Shown piece by piece: positions 1 through 8,815 of a stretch of 64,000 nucleotides of DNA. The notes beneath the pieces are model-generated. The model did no database searches. It had not been told where the DNA came from and worked only from the letters and a program-made list of their open reading frames with translations. A program made the position numbers and the translations under genes. Position 1 is the stretch's first letter. Each line of letters opens with the position of its first letter. This stretch comes from Myroides phaeus (lineage in GTDB: Bacteria; Bacteroidota; Bacteroidia; Flavobacteriales; Flavobacteriaceae): the NCBI RefSeq assembly GCF_009799805.1, contig NZ_CP047050.1, positions 1,936,001 to 2,000,000 of the forward strand, given 5' to 3'.

Positions 1-346
1 TGCTAATGAACTGCTTCGGTATACTATAGATCGAGTGAAAACCTTTGATTTATACAGAAATAATCAAACTGTGATAGGCAGAGCGTATGGGGCTGGAAGT
101 ATTCAGGGTTTTGATGGGGTAATGACTGAGAATGGATTTATATGTTCTTCTTTTCATCAATCAGAGCCGTTTTTAATAGAGGCAACTTTTATAGATGAGA
201 ATACCTTTGATGCTAAAATTACGTCAACTACAGATGTGTATAAGGTGAGGGGGATACGCAAATCTCAAAATACAGAAGATGCGGAATTTACGGGTTCTGT
301 GATTCAAGGGATTTATTTGTCGCTAAAGGCTTTCTTTAGGTGGTGA
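1..346 (+). CDS. Partial hypothetical protein (C-terminal part)
   Basis: The reading frame (codons from position 2) is open to the window edge and ends at a TGA at 344-346, so this is the 3' end of a gene that starts upstream. A GTG at 35 is the first internal start-like codon, but nothing favours it as the true start. The visible ~115 residues are beta-rich (alternating F/I/T/V) with no signal peptide or catalytic motif that I recognise. It belongs to the left chromosomal flank of the mobile element. No function is assigned. Confidence 0.6.
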   Translation, partial: ANELLRYTIDRVKTFDLYRNNQTVIGRAYGAGSIQGFDGVMTENGFICSSFHQSEPFLIEATFIDENTFDAKITSTTDVYKVRGIRKSQNTEDAEFTGSVIQGIYLSLKAFFRW

Positions 347-539
347 TTTAGGTGATGATTTAGGAAAGAACAACTATTTGCCAATGGAGTATTCTTTTTC
401 GTGGTTATGCGTTAAAGCGTACTGAGGTTGGCAAACAGTCTATTTAGCAAGTACCGTTGCTTGAGATGTGGTATTTGCTTATAATGTGGCAAGCGGGATA
501 TATAAATGCGCTGTAAGCTATTAGTTTCTTTAGAAAGGG

Positions 540-1367
540 TTAGACTATATATTTGCCGAAATACTGCTTTAAAGCGTCCTTATTGTACTTATCCTCTCCA
601 CGCCAATAAGTAACAAAAGTCCAATCGTGTTTTCCTTTCACTGGTCTGTCATAAGAAGCCGGTTTTAAGATGTCGATACACGCTAATATTTCGATTAGTA
701 TCTGGCGTTCGTCTTTGGTTGATTTGACAACTGACGCAAGGTTTTTTTCTAAGGCACTTGGATAGTCGTTGGGTTGAGAATTTTCGATTGCCGTTAGTAT
801 ATTTTTGAAAATATCGATGTCCTCTGTTGTCGGTTCTGGGATGTCTGCCGCTTGCAGTTGTTGAAGGTCAAACAAGGTGTATACAAGTTCGCCGTGTCTT
901 ACGCCGCCCCATTTTATTCTTTCAAAGTTCAATACGTTTAAGTCTTTATCAACGTAGTGTTCATCGCCAATAATTCCGTATTTCAAATCTCTGCATATAC
1001 CACACGTATAGCTTATGTGTGTTACGTTTCCGTTTTGATCATAACTTTGTCCGCTAATCGCCTTGGTGTATTTGTGAGGCGTTAGTTGCTTAGCAATGAA
1101 GTAAGAGGCTAAGCCAGAGCGCCAGTCTAAGCGTCTGGTAGATAGGCTGCTTAGGAATGCTTTGGCTACGTGTTGTGTTGAGATGGTAGGGAGTATATTG
1201 GCTATGAGGTCTAAGCAGGTATCGTGGGAAATAGTTAGGGGGGCAAACATTAGTCCTTTTGCCTTGGCATAGGCCAGGTCTTCAGGGGTTGTTTGCCTGT
1301 CTTTTACGTTTATCCATCCGCTTTTCCAATAGGTTTTGAATAGGATGTTTTTAGCTTTTTTGTCCAT
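540..1367 (-). CDS. Hypothetical protein with CxxC motif
   Basis: A 275-residue soluble protein with no signal peptide or membrane segment. A single C-G-I-C pair sits mid-protein, followed by R-D-L-K-Y-G, which could be half of a metal site. The C-terminus (HDWTFVTYWRGEDKYNK) is rich in aromatic and charged residues. I do not recognise the family. The size and single-gene context would fit an immunity-type or nuclease-associated protein, but that is a guess. It lies outside attL, convergent with the mobile-element integrase region, and is therefore native chromosome. Confidence 0.65.
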   Translation of the reverse strand: MDKKAKNILFKTYWKSGWINVKDRQTTPEDLAYAKAKGLMFAPLTISHDTCLDLIANILPTISTQHVAKAFLSSLSTRRLDWRSGLASYFIAKQLTPHKYTKAISGQSYDQNGNVTHISYTCGICRDLKYGIIGDEHYVDKDLNVLNFERIKWGGVRHGELVYTLFDLQQLQAADIPEPTTEDIDIFKNILTAIENSQPNDYPSALEKNLASVVKSTKDERQILIEILACIDILKPASYDRPVKGKHDWTFVTYWRGEDKYNKDALKQYFGKYIV

Positions 1368-1650
1368 TTTTGGTGTTGGTTTTGTTTTGCTAAAATAGGG
1401 ATTTGTTTGTTAGGGTAGGGGGTAAATGAAAACAAGATACGTTGTGGGGGGGATTTTGTGGGGTTCAAAGTTTTAAAAGTGTTTTTTAGGTATTTAGCTC
1501 TTTAGATTAGATTTTATAATGATTATTTTGGACTTCCTATAATTATAAAAACATTACTGCAACATAAAACTATAACCTGATGTTCTGGAAAAATACTTGA
1601 TAGGGGTGAATTGGAGGGATTACATATTCCAACAAGGGTAATTTGACAAA
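1368..1650. other. Intergenic flank with no recognised gene
   Basis: AT-rich DNA between the hypothetical gene on the minus strand and the attL region. A short minus-strand ORF (1523-1711) crosses the hairpin and attL and has no coding character, so I treat it as spurious. I see no RNA gene. Confidence 0.5.
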
Positions 1651-1684
1651 AATAAAACCGATAACGAGAGTTATCGGTTTTATT
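1651..1684 (-). terminator. Perfect 15-bp hairpin, probably the former tRNA-Ser terminator
   Basis: Arms 1651-1665 and 1670-1684 are perfectly complementary (core AACCGATAAC / GTTATCGGTT) around a GAGA tetraloop, with A-runs on the left and T-runs on the right, so it could terminate in either direction. It abuts the attL core. The tRNA-Ser at the other end of the element reads leftward and its 3' end is the att core, so before insertion this hairpin would have followed the tRNA directly. The element has separated the tRNA from its terminator. Confidence 0.75.
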
Positions 1685-1700
1685 TGCGGAGAAAGAGGGA
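1684..1700. other. attL: 17-bp copy of tRNA-Ser 3' end
   Basis: TTGCGGAGAAAGAGGGA is repeated exactly at 32592-32608, where it is the 3' end of an intact tRNA-Ser(UGA) gene. A duplicated tRNA 3' end flanking a tyrosine-integrase gene is the standard footprint of site-specific integration. The identity stops on both sides of the 17 bp. Confidence 0.85.
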
Positions 1701-1814
1701 ATATAACCCATATATAAATAGAGTGTGATAAAATACTATTATTTTGATTTATTGGTAGTTATGTTTTTATTAAGTCGATTAAATACCTTAAAATACTATA
1801 TGATAGTATCAAAA

Positions 1815-1833
1815 TTGGGTGTATATTTGGGTG
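1815..1833 (+). repeat. Paired TTGGGTG repeats near attL (candidate integrase arm sites)
   Basis: TTGGGTG occurs at 1815-1821 and 1827-1833, a 12-bp period. The same heptamer pair with the same 12-bp spacing and orientation lies at 32540-32558 near attR. Tyrosine integrases of this type bind short arm repeats at both ends; that these are arm sites is inference. Confidence 0.55.
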
Positions 1834-1848
1834 CTATTACAAATAACT

Positions 1849-3120
1849 ATGACTATAAAAAGAAAGATAACTATTGCTATTGAAAAGAGAAAGAAAGATG
1901 GTGTATTAATCACAGAGAACGTTCCAATTCGTGCAAGAGTGGTATATAATGGTGGCCGTGTAGAACTCTTTACAGGCTACCGCATTGATGCTTCTAAATG
2001 GGATGAAGCAAAAGAAAAGGTACGCAATGGGTGTACCAATAAGCTAAAACAAAGCTCTTCCGAAATCAATACAGCAATACAGGAGCTATCTACTACGATT
2101 GATAGAATCTTTAAAGAGTATGAATTGAAAAACGAAGTACCTTCTTTTGAACTCTTAAAAGATGAAATAAAACGCTACTCAGATAAACAAACCATATCAG
2201 CAACAGAAAAGAATCTCTTTACAGCTTTTGACGAGTTTGTAAAAAGTAGTGGTAAACGCAATGATTGGACAACTGCTACTTACACCAAGTTTAATACTGT
2301 TCGTTCACATCTTTTTTCTTTCAAAAGCAATTTTCAGTTTACTGATATTAACGAAAAGACGTTATTAGACTACGTTTCATTTTTACGCATTGAAAAACAG
2401 ATGCGTAATAGCACCATCGAAAAGCAAATTAGTTTTGTAAAGTGGTTTTTGAAGTGGTGTAAAAACAACAATTATACAATTACCTATAATTTTGAAGAGT
2501 TTAAACCAAAACTAAAGGAAACATCTAAAAAGATAATCTTTTTAACTCAAGAGGAAATCGAACAGATTAAATCAACGGATTTAGGCACAAAGTCGTACTT
2601 AGAACGTGTACGTGATGTATTGCTTTTCTGTTGCTATACAGGACTTCGCTATTCAGATGCCTTTAGCCTAACAAGACACGACATTAAAAATGATGCTATT
2701 GAGTTTGTTACCAAAAAGACAAATGATATGCTGAGAGTTGAATTAAACAAACACAGTAGAGCAATATTAGAGAAGTACAAAGATGTACCTTTTGAAAAAG
2801 GAAAGGCTCTACCTGTTATTTCTAATCAAAAGATGAATGACTACATAAAAGAACTTGGAGAGTTAGCAGAGATTAACGAACCGATTAGAGAAACCTACTA
2901 TGTAGGCAATGAAAGAATAGATGAAGTAAAACCCAAATACGAACATTTAAGCACTCACGTAGGGCGAAGAACATTTATCTGTACCGCTTTATCATTGGGG
3001 ATACCTGTACAGGTTGTAATGAAATGGACAGGACATTCAGACTACAAATCAATGAAGCCTTATATTGATGTAGCTGATACGATTAAAGCGAATGCAATGA
3101 CTAAATTTGATATGATATGA
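1849..3120 (+). CDS. Tyrosine-type site-specific integrase of the mobile element
   Basis: A ~423-residue integrase of the type carried by Bacteroidota mobilizable and conjugative transposons: N-terminal arm-binding region, SAM-like core-binding domain (about 130-230), and C-terminal catalytic domain. Catalytic residues visible are Arg in CCYTGLRYSD, the HxxR box in LSTHVGRRTF, His in WTGHSDYKS, and the nucleophile Tyr in MKPYIDV. I chose ATG 1849 over GTG 1819 because the earlier start would overlap the TTGGGTG repeats and because MTIKRKITIAIEKRK begins a typical arm domain. It lies 150 bp from attL and is the likely enzyme for tRNA-Ser integration and excision. Its stop overlaps the next gene (ATGA). 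Confidence 0.9.
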   Translation: MTIKRKITIAIEKRKKDGVLITENVPIRARVVYNGGRVELFTGYRIDASKWDEAKEKVRNGCTNKLKQSSSEINTAIQELSTTIDRIFKEYELKNEVPSFELLKDEIKRYSDKQTISATEKNLFTAFDEFVKSSGKRNDWTTATYTKFNTVRSHLFSFKSNFQFTDINEKTLLDYVSFLRIEKQMRNSTIEKQISFVKWFLKWCKNNNYTITYNFEEFKPKLKETSKKIIFLTQEEIEQIKSTDLGTKSYLERVRDVLLFCCYTGLRYSDAFSLTRHDIKNDAIEFVTKKTNDMLRVELNKHSRAILEKYKDVPFEKGKALPVISNQKMNDYIKELGELAEINEPIRETYYVGNERIDEVKPKYEHLSTHVGRRTFICTALSLGIPVQVVMKWTGHSDYKSMKPYIDVADTIKANAMTKFDMI

Positions 3121-4016
3121 ATACAGTAGATGCCCAATTAGAATTAACAAGATTTATGACTGATAACACAATAGTGATGTGGGAAAAAGAATTAAACACA
3201 TCAGGAAATTCGTTTAATTTCGATTCCCAAGATATTTATAGACAATATATGATTAATATCTTAATGTTTGATTTTAAAGACCGAATTGATTCTGCAAAAG
3301 ACACACAAGAAAGAAAAGAAATTTTATCTATTGTTAGAGAAAATTTGGAGACAATAATTAAGTTGTATGAAAAAAATTCTGATTTCTTCACTAATCTTGA
3401 TAGAGATGGACTTCGGTTAAAGAAATACCGAGAAAGAAATAAAAATAGTTTGTCAGATAATGATTTAACAATGGAATTGTATAGAGAAACGGAATTGCCT
3501 GAACGTAAAACCTACTTTGAATCAAGTTTTTACAAAGAGATAGGTTTTTTAAACTACGACTACCACCAAGAGATATATAATCATAGTAAAAGGCTTTTAA
3601 AAGATGTGAAATCAAATTTTAAGGACTATGAAATGTATGACAATGATTATCTTTTTATTAATGACAAGCCTATATTTTCAATGGGACTTATTAGTAAACT
3701 ACATAGTATAGTAAACAATCAATTTATTGAAGATATATCAGAATATGATTTTTATAGAGAGATAAATATCTTACATACAGTGAATAAAATAAAAATCAAA
3801 GAGGATTTTCTATACACTTTCTTTTATGTAATTCATTGCTTACATAATAACATAGAAAACAAAAGTTTAAAGAAAAAGTGGTTTGCTCAAATATTAAAAG
3901 AATTTAAGATTAAGAAAGCAACTTATGACTCTAAGTATAAACACATAACAGGTAGCAGTGCCAATGATACATTAAAAGAGTATCGCAATCTCATTGATTC
4001 AGCTTTTAAACAATAA
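3117..4016 (+). CDS. Hypothetical protein translationally coupled to integrase
   Basis: A 299-residue protein whose ATG overlaps the integrase stop codon (ATGA), so it is almost certainly co-translated with it. It is strongly charged, Lys/Asp/Glu/Tyr-rich and predicted mostly helical, without membrane segments or motifs I recognise. The coupling suggests a role linked to integration or excision, or regulation of the element, but this is inferred from context only. It is followed 40 bp later by a strong terminator hairpin. Confidence 0.75.
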   Translation: MNTVDAQLELTRFMTDNTIVMWEKELNTSGNSFNFDSQDIYRQYMINILMFDFKDRIDSAKDTQERKEILSIVRENLETIIKLYEKNSDFFTNLDRDGLRLKKYRERNKNSLSDNDLTMELYRETELPERKTYFESSFYKEIGFLNYDYHQEIYNHSKRLLKDVKSNFKDYEMYDNDYLFINDKPIFSMGLISKLHSIVNNQFIEDISEYDFYREINILHTVNKIKIKEDFLYTFFYVIHCLHNNIENKSLKKKWFAQILKEFKIKKATYDSKYKHITGSSANDTLKEYRNLIDSAFKQ

Positions 4017-4056
4017 AGTACTATAAAAGCCTTTAAAATTTATAAATCCACCTTTG

Positions 4057-4091
4057 AACCACTTTAGAATTTTACTAAAGTGGTTTTTTTG
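4057..4091 (+). terminator. Rho-independent terminator after integrase operon
   Basis: Perfect 11-bp stem AACCACTTTAG / CTAAAGTGGTT (4057-4067 and 4075-4085), 7-nt loop, then a T-run. It ends the integrase and partner-gene transcript. Confidence 0.85.
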
Positions 4092-4191
4092 TGCAATAAA
4101 GTGTGTTTTTCCACCCCCTCTCCACCTTACACACATCGTAGTTTTGAATTGTTCGAACATCACAAAATCGTATAATTTAAAAACTAAAACT

Positions 4192-4491
4192 ATGTATATA
4201 AGCGAATTAAAAGAAAAGCCAGTTTGGCAAATGACAGGAGAAGAACTATTACAGTTATTACAAACAGTATCTATAAAGGATTTTAAAGAACTCAATACTT
4301 CGCAAGAAACGCAACAATCTACAAAGCGTTATGTTTACGGAATACGTGGTATAGCAGACCTACTTGGGTGCAGTATTACCACTGCTAATAAAATCAAGAA
4401 AGAAGGTCATATCAAAAAAGCGATTATCCAAAGAGGTAGAAAAATTATAGTCGATGCTGACTTGGCATTAGAACTATTCGCTAAAAAATAA
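4192..4491 (+). CDS. DUF3853-family small DNA-binding protein
   Basis: A 99-residue protein with the pattern I know from DUF3853 proteins of Bacteroidota integrative elements: YVYGIRGIADLLGCSITTANKIK (helix-turn-helix, about 42-64) followed by IIQRGRKIIVDADLALEL. It resembles excisionase or MerR-like helix-turn-helix proteins, so it may regulate element excision or replication. The open frame extends upstream to 4054, but that part overlaps the terminator, so I start at ATG 4192. A separate promoter is expected between 4092 and 4191. Confidence 0.85.
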   Translation: MYISELKEKPVWQMTGEELLQLLQTVSIKDFKELNTSQETQQSTKRYVYGIRGIADLLGCSITTANKIKKEGHIKKAIIQRGRKIIVDADLALELFAKK

Positions 4492-4587
4492 AAGGGACAA
4501 CTTGTGCAAATCGTCCCTTAATATCCAATTAAAGTATAACTCAACTCTTATCGTATAAAGATAAGGATTATTAAAACACAAGTAAAT

Positions 4588-5823
4588 ATGAGCTTAGATA
4601 TACCCTATATCCGAGTAGGAACTGCTTACTTTAAAATCATCGAAAAACCTTTGATATCAGGTGATAAAGTTAAAGTAATGGTGCGTTGGACTCGTGAAAC
4701 GATTGTATCAGATCACGGAAAGTCCTACTTAGAGAACGTCTTAAAATTAGATGGCTTTTGCTGTATTCCAGACCATCTTAACTATCAACCAATCGTAGAA
4801 AATTTTTTTAATACCTATAATGAATTAAATATGAAACCAATAGAAGAAGATTTTAACTTAAATGAATTAGAACAATTGATTCCAAACTCACTACACTTTG
4901 TAAAGCACATATTCGGAAGTGAACAATACGAATATGGTTTAGACTATCTAAAGCTATTGTATGAGAAGCCAACGCAAACCTTACCAATATTGTGCCTTGT
5001 TAGTAAAGAACGTGCAACAGGAAAAAGCTCTTTTATTAAATGGCTTAAAAATATCTTTGGACTCAATATGACTTATATCAAAGGAGATTCTTTTGGTTCT
5101 CAATTTAACGCTGATTGGGCAAGTATGTTATTAGTTGCCATAGACGAAGTATTCTTTGATAAGAAAGAGATTACAGAGCGTTTAAAGTACCTTTCTACTA
5201 CTGACAAAGACAAAGTTGAAGCAAAGGGAAAAGACAGACAGGAAATAGAGTTTTTCGCCAAGTTTATTCTTTGCTCTAACAATGAGGATGATTTCATTCA
5301 AATAGACGAAGAAGAAATACGTTTTTGGATTCGAAAGATTAAACCTATTGAATCAGAAGACGTTCACTTTATCAAGAAGCTAACAAGTGAAGTTCCTTAT
5401 TTCATCAAATACTTACTTCTACGACCTTATTACACCACGCAACAAACCCGAATGTGGTTTACACCTAAACAGATACTTACAGCTTCCCTTTTAAAGCTAA
5501 TTAGTAAAAACAAAATAGAGATTTCACTTTTAGAACTTTTAAACCTGTGCTTTGAAAAGGTTGCCGAGGATGAAATTTGCGTAGCTCCCAATGATTTACT
5601 CTTGTTATTACGCAAGACAAACCCAAAACTAATAATATCTGCTAGTGAAATAAGAAAGATTTTAAAGAAATGGGATTTTGAACCACAAAACAACACAAAA
5701 TCTTATCAAGGAATAGAGCTTTTATCTCATGGAGAATTTGTTAAAATAGAACGTAGAGGACGTTACTACATCATTAAAAAAGATTTATTCTATAAAATAT
5801 TTGATGCAATGATGCAAGAATAG
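4588..5823 (+). CDS. Primase-helicase family protein (SF3-like ATPase, DUF5906 type)
   Basis: A 411-residue protein with a P-loop ATPase core: Walker A in SKERATGKSSF (about 149-159), Walker B in LLVAIDEVFF, and a downstream AKFILCSNNE segment typical of viral/plasmid superfamily 3 helicases. Such proteins unwind DNA for replication of mobile elements. A C-terminal winged-helix-like region (about 330-411) probably binds DNA. It is followed by the TGATGCA repeat cluster, the first two copies of which lie inside its last codons, and then by a primase-like gene, forming a replication module. Confidence 0.8.
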   Translation: MSLDIPYIRVGTAYFKIIEKPLISGDKVKVMVRWTRETIVSDHGKSYLENVLKLDGFCCIPDHLNYQPIVENFFNTYNELNMKPIEEDFNLNELEQLIPNSLHFVKHIFGSEQYEYGLDYLKLLYEKPTQTLPILCLVSKERATGKSSFIKWLKNIFGLNMTYIKGDSFGSQFNADWASMLLVAIDEVFFDKKEITERLKYLSTTDKDKVEAKGKDRQEIEFFAKFILCSNNEDDFIQIDEEEIRFWIRKIKPIESEDVHFIKKLTSEVPYFIKYLLLRPYYTTQQTRMWFTPKQILTASLLKLISKNKIEISLLELLNLCFEKVAEDEICVAPNDLLLLLRKTNPKLIISASEIRKILKKWDFEPQNNTKSYQGIELLSHGEFVKIERRGRYYIIKKDLFYKIFDAMMQE

Positions 5824-6004
5824 ATTAAACTATTGTTTATTAACAAGTTATACTGCATCAAAGTTTGCATCAAACTAAAAACACGTCAAGTTTGATGCAA
5901 GAGTGATGCAAGAAACAAAATGAGTTTGATGCAGTGATGCAAGAGTGATGCAGAGTATTTTATTGAAATACAATTGATTAACACCTTTCTGCATCATTGC
6001 ATCA
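5802..6004. repeat. Cluster of 11 TGATGCA repeats (iteron-like)
   Basis: TGATGCA occurs in direct orientation at 5802, 5810, 5893, 5904, 5927, 5935 and 5946, and inverted (TGCATCA) at 5854, 5866, 5990 and 5998: 11 copies in 203 bp. Neighbouring starts are commonly 8 or 11-12 bp apart. The cluster lies between the helicase and primase genes. This is the arrangement of a replication origin or of an operator for an element-encoded DNA-binding protein. Which of these it is cannot be told from sequence alone. Confidence 0.75.
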
Positions 6005-6042
6005 AAAAAAAACAGATTTTTAACCCGACTATTTCAAAACGT

Positions 6043-6996
6043 ATGAATTGTGAATTAGCTAAACAAATTAGCCTAACAGACTTACTTAAAAAGTTAGGTC
6101 ATACCCCAACCAAAATAATGAGAGTTGATTGGTGGTATATAAGTCCATTTAGAGAGGAAAAAACAGCATCATTTAAAGTGAATATTGATAAAAACGTGTT
6201 TTATGACCATTCTGCTGGTTTTGGTGGAACAACACTTGATTTTGTGATGAAGTACAATAATTGCGATATTAAATCAGCTTTAGAATTGCTCAAAAACGAT
6301 TCTTTTTCTTTTCATCAGCCAATTATTGTGAGTTCTAACATTATTCAAGAACCAACATATACAATTCAAGCGATTAAGCCATTAACACATCCAAACTTGA
6401 TACAATATATCACTGAGCGTAATCTTAGCCTTAAAATGGCTCAAACTTATTGTAAGGAAGTACACTATACTCTAAACAACAAATCATATTACGCTGTTGG
6501 TTTTCCCAATACCACCATAAATGGTTTCGAACTAAGAAACGTGTATATAAAAATGTGTCTTGGAAAAAAGGCAGTAACCTACTTTGATAACAAAAGTAAA
6601 CATATTGTCTTGTTTGAATCTTGGAGTGATTACATCAGCTTTTTAACCCTTTATCCAAATGCAGAAAAGCAATATGATTATTTGATTCTTAATTCCGTAT
6701 CAATGTTGAATAATACAATAATTAAAACACCAAATAATTATTTGTACAAATGTACAAATGGGGAATTGTATAAATGTATCAATGTACAAATGGATAAAAG
6801 TATCAATAATACTTTGTACAAAGAATTAAAGTATGAAAGTATTATTTGTTGTTTCGACAATGATAAAGCTGGAGAAAGTGCCTTTCAAAAAGTAGCTCAG
6901 ACCTATACAAACGTTGTTGATGGACGAAAACTGTACGAGAATCACAAAGATTTGAATGATTATTTACTAACTATTAACCGCAATGATTTGACGTGA
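6043..6996 (+). CDS. DNA primase-like protein (CHC2-type N-terminus plus Toprim)
   Basis: A ~317-residue protein. The N-terminal half (VDWWYISPFREEKTASFKV, then FYDHSAGFGGTTLDFVM) matches the fold signature of CHC2 zinc-finger primases, but the zinc ligands are not evident, as in many mobile-element versions. The C-terminal Toprim-like part has IVLFESWSDYISF and IICCFDNDKAGESAF (the DxD-like metal site). It is predicted to make primers for element replication or conjugative strand synthesis. The frame is open from TTG 5974, but that part overlaps the inverted TGCATCA repeats; ATG 6043 is the better start. Confidence 0.8.
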   Translation: MNCELAKQISLTDLLKKLGHTPTKIMRVDWWYISPFREEKTASFKVNIDKNVFYDHSAGFGGTTLDFVMKYNNCDIKSALELLKNDSFSFHQPIIVSSNIIQEPTYTIQAIKPLTHPNLIQYITERNLSLKMAQTYCKEVHYTLNNKSYYAVGFPNTTINGFELRNVYIKMCLGKKAVTYFDNKSKHIVLFESWSDYISFLTLYPNAEKQYDYLILNSVSMLNNTIIKTPNNYLYKCTNGELYKCINVQMDKSINNTLYKELKYESIICCFDNDKAGESAFQKVAQTYTNVVDGRKLYENHKDLNDYLLTINRNDLT

Positions 6997-7011
6997 GAAT
7001 TATCGAGATGT

Positions 7012-7051
7012 GTCTTTGTCCTTACAAATTGGAAATTTGACAACCAAAGAC
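7012..7051. other. Candidate oriT: nested inverted repeats upstream of mob genes
   Basis: Outer arms GTCTTTG (7012-7018) / CAAAGAC (7045-7051) enclose inner arms CAAATT (7025-7030) / AATTTG (7034-7039). They lie in the 83-bp gap just before the Mob accessory and relaxase genes, where oriT usually sits in small mobilizable elements. The nic site cannot be placed. Confidence 0.45.
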
Positions 7052-7079
7052 CACTCGTTTTTCTCCCGAAGGTCGCAAA

Positions 7080-7391
7080 ATGGGTAAGACGATGAAAAAA
7101 ACAAAGAAGATAGAATTTAGAGTAACTCTTACAGAGGCTCTAATCATAAAAAACAAAGCAGAAAAAGTAGGTTGTAGCGTTTCGGAGTACATCCGAAACA
7201 CCGCACTTGACTATTCTTTAGCGTATAAATTAACTCCTGATGAAGTTGAAGTTTACAAATTACTGAACAAATACACAGATAATTTTAGGCGAATAAGCAA
7301 CCTTTTTAAGCTTGGTGATACAACAGGAGTTAAAGAACACACTATTGAAACAGCTAATCTAATTCGGACTCACTTACAAAAACTACTGTAA
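7080..7391 (+). CDS. Mobilization accessory protein (MobC/BmgA-like, ribbon-helix-helix)
   Basis: A 103-residue protein with a basic N-terminus and the segment IEFRVTLTEALIIKNKAEKVGCSVSEYIRNTAL, typical of ribbon-helix-helix relaxosome accessory proteins that bind oriT beside the relaxase. Two starts are possible, ATG 7080 (MGKTMKKTKK) or ATG 7092. It ends 2 bp before the relaxase start, so the two are co-translated. The family usually helps the relaxase nick oriT. Confidence 0.85.
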   Translation: MGKTMKKTKKIEFRVTLTEALIIKNKAEKVGCSVSEYIRNTALDYSLAYKLTPDEVEVYKLLNKYTDNFRRISNLFKLGDTTGVKEHTIETANLIRTHLQKLL

Positions 7392-7393
7392 TT

Positions 7394-8308
7394 ATGATAG
7401 CTAAAGCAAAATCTTGTGTTGGTGGCACAGCATTATTCAATTACGTAATTGATGATAAAAAGGGATATGAGCTATTAAGAAACAATCTTTCGGGGGATAC
7501 TCCGAAAGATATGTTTCAAACGATGCAGATACTACAAAATCAAAACAGCAGATGTAAAAACAACACAATATCGGCTGTTATATCTCCAACTATTGTAGAT
7601 AGTCAAAAGATGAGCGATAGAGATTTACGAGCATTAGCCGTTGAGTTTTTACTTGGTTTACAAATCGATCCTACCAAAGCTCAATTCATTGCTTTTGTTC
7701 ATACAGAAAAAGAGCATAAACATATTCATATCATCGCCAATCGCATAGATGAAAATGGCAAAGCTCTAAAAGATAATTACATTGGTTTTGAAGCTCAAAG
7801 AGTTGCTCACGAAATAGCACTTAAATACGGTTGGACGTCTATAAGACAAGAAAACGAGAATAAGAAACAAAGAGCTAACAACACAAACTTAATAGCTAAA
7901 AACACTATCAAAACAGCTCATAGGGAAGTTTTAAGACAGGAACCAAAAGATTTACAACAATACATTCGATTAATGCTTGAAAAAGATATTGAGGTTAAAC
8001 CAACTATTAATAAACAGGGGAATATTCAAGGATATCGCTTTATTCATTTACCAACTAATACAAACCTAAAAGCAAGTGAAGTTGACCGAAATATGAAGTT
8101 GAATGATTTATTTAAAAATACAGCAAGCACAGAGTCAAAGAATGAAGTAGAAAAACTATTAACTAAGCAAGAAGCAATCGAACCACAAATGCAGAATTGG
8201 AAAACAGATGTGTCTGTTTTATTTAGTTTGTTATCTGCTTTTCAACTTAGTGGTAACGATGAAGATGATGAACAAAAAAAACGTAAACGAAGAGCACTAA
8301 AAAGATAA
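7394..8308 (+). CDS. Relaxase / mobilization nuclease (MobB/BmgB-like)
   Basis: A 304-residue relaxase. The N-terminal domain carries the metal-binding three-histidine motif HKHIHIIANR (His108, His110, His112), with an upstream Tyr-containing segment (about 14-27) likely to hold the catalytic tyrosine. The C-terminus is basic (KKRKRRALKR). The family nicks oriT and leads the strand through a helper conjugation machine. It is flanked by the accessory protein upstream (2-bp gap) and a membrane coiled-coil protein downstream (3-bp gap), forming a compact mob operon. The short length is typical of Bacteroidota mobilizable transposons. Confidence 0.9.
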   Translation: MIAKAKSCVGGTALFNYVIDDKKGYELLRNNLSGDTPKDMFQTMQILQNQNSRCKNNTISAVISPTIVDSQKMSDRDLRALAVEFLLGLQIDPTKAQFIAFVHTEKEHKHIHIIANRIDENGKALKDNYIGFEAQRVAHEIALKYGWTSIRQENENKKQRANNTNLIAKNTIKTAHREVLRQEPKDLQQYIRLMLEKDIEVKPTINKQGNIQGYRFIHLPTNTNLKASEVDRNMKLNDLFKNTASTESKNEVEKLLTKQEAIEPQMQNWKTDVSVLFSLLSAFQLSGNDEDDEQKKRKRRALKR

Positions 8309-8311
8309 ACA

Positions 8312-8800
8312 ATGGCAAAGAACCAACCTAAACTCACTGATATGACAGAACTATTACTTCAGCAAGTCATACAATTAGAACACACGATAAAACAAAGTAA
8401 AAAAACTCATTTAGATACCATCAAAGAATTAAGTAACATCAAAGTAACAGTAAATGTTGCTGAACTTCGACAGATAGAAAAAGAACAAAGACAACGCTTA
8501 CAGAATGACTTCGATCAATTTCATCGAGAGATAACAAAAAATAATGAGGAGCTTTTGAAGGTTCACAAGGCTGTTAGCTCAAAGAGGTTATTCTACTTGA
8601 TTGTATTGAACATCTTTTTACTTTTAACAACAGGTTTTTCAATGTATTTAGCTGTTAAGAATACTATTGAGAAATCGGAGTATGAGCGTTTAGAAAAAGA
8701 AAAGGGGCAATTAATAAATCAATTAGAAAATGTAAATCAGTTTTTTAACAAAAATCCAAGGACAGCTAAATCTTTCAAAGAGTGGAGTCAAAAGCAATAA
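8312..8800 (+). CDS. Membrane-anchored coiled-coil mobilization-operon protein
   Basis: A 162-residue protein. Residues ~15-85 are heptad-rich and charged (coiled coil), one hydrophobic segment (LFYLIVLNIFLLLTTGFSMY, about 91-112) is a membrane anchor, and a second short coiled coil follows. It sits 3 bp after the relaxase stop and is probably the third gene of the mob operon. It may tether the relaxosome to the membrane or to the helper coupling protein, but this is inferred from position and topology only. Confidence 0.75.
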   Translation: MAKNQPKLTDMTELLLQQVIQLEHTIKQSKKTHLDTIKELSNIKVTVNVAELRQIEKEQRQRLQNDFDQFHREITKNNEELLKVHKAVSSKRLFYLIVLNIFLLLTTGFSMYLAVKNTIEKSEYERLEKEKGQLINQLENVNQFFNKNPRTAKSFKEWSQKQ

Positions 8801-8815
8801 TTGAAAAGTGTTTAT

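Noticed and set aside
1523..1711. 62-aa minus-strand ORF at attL
   Set aside because: It spans the terminator hairpin and att core, which explain the sequence.
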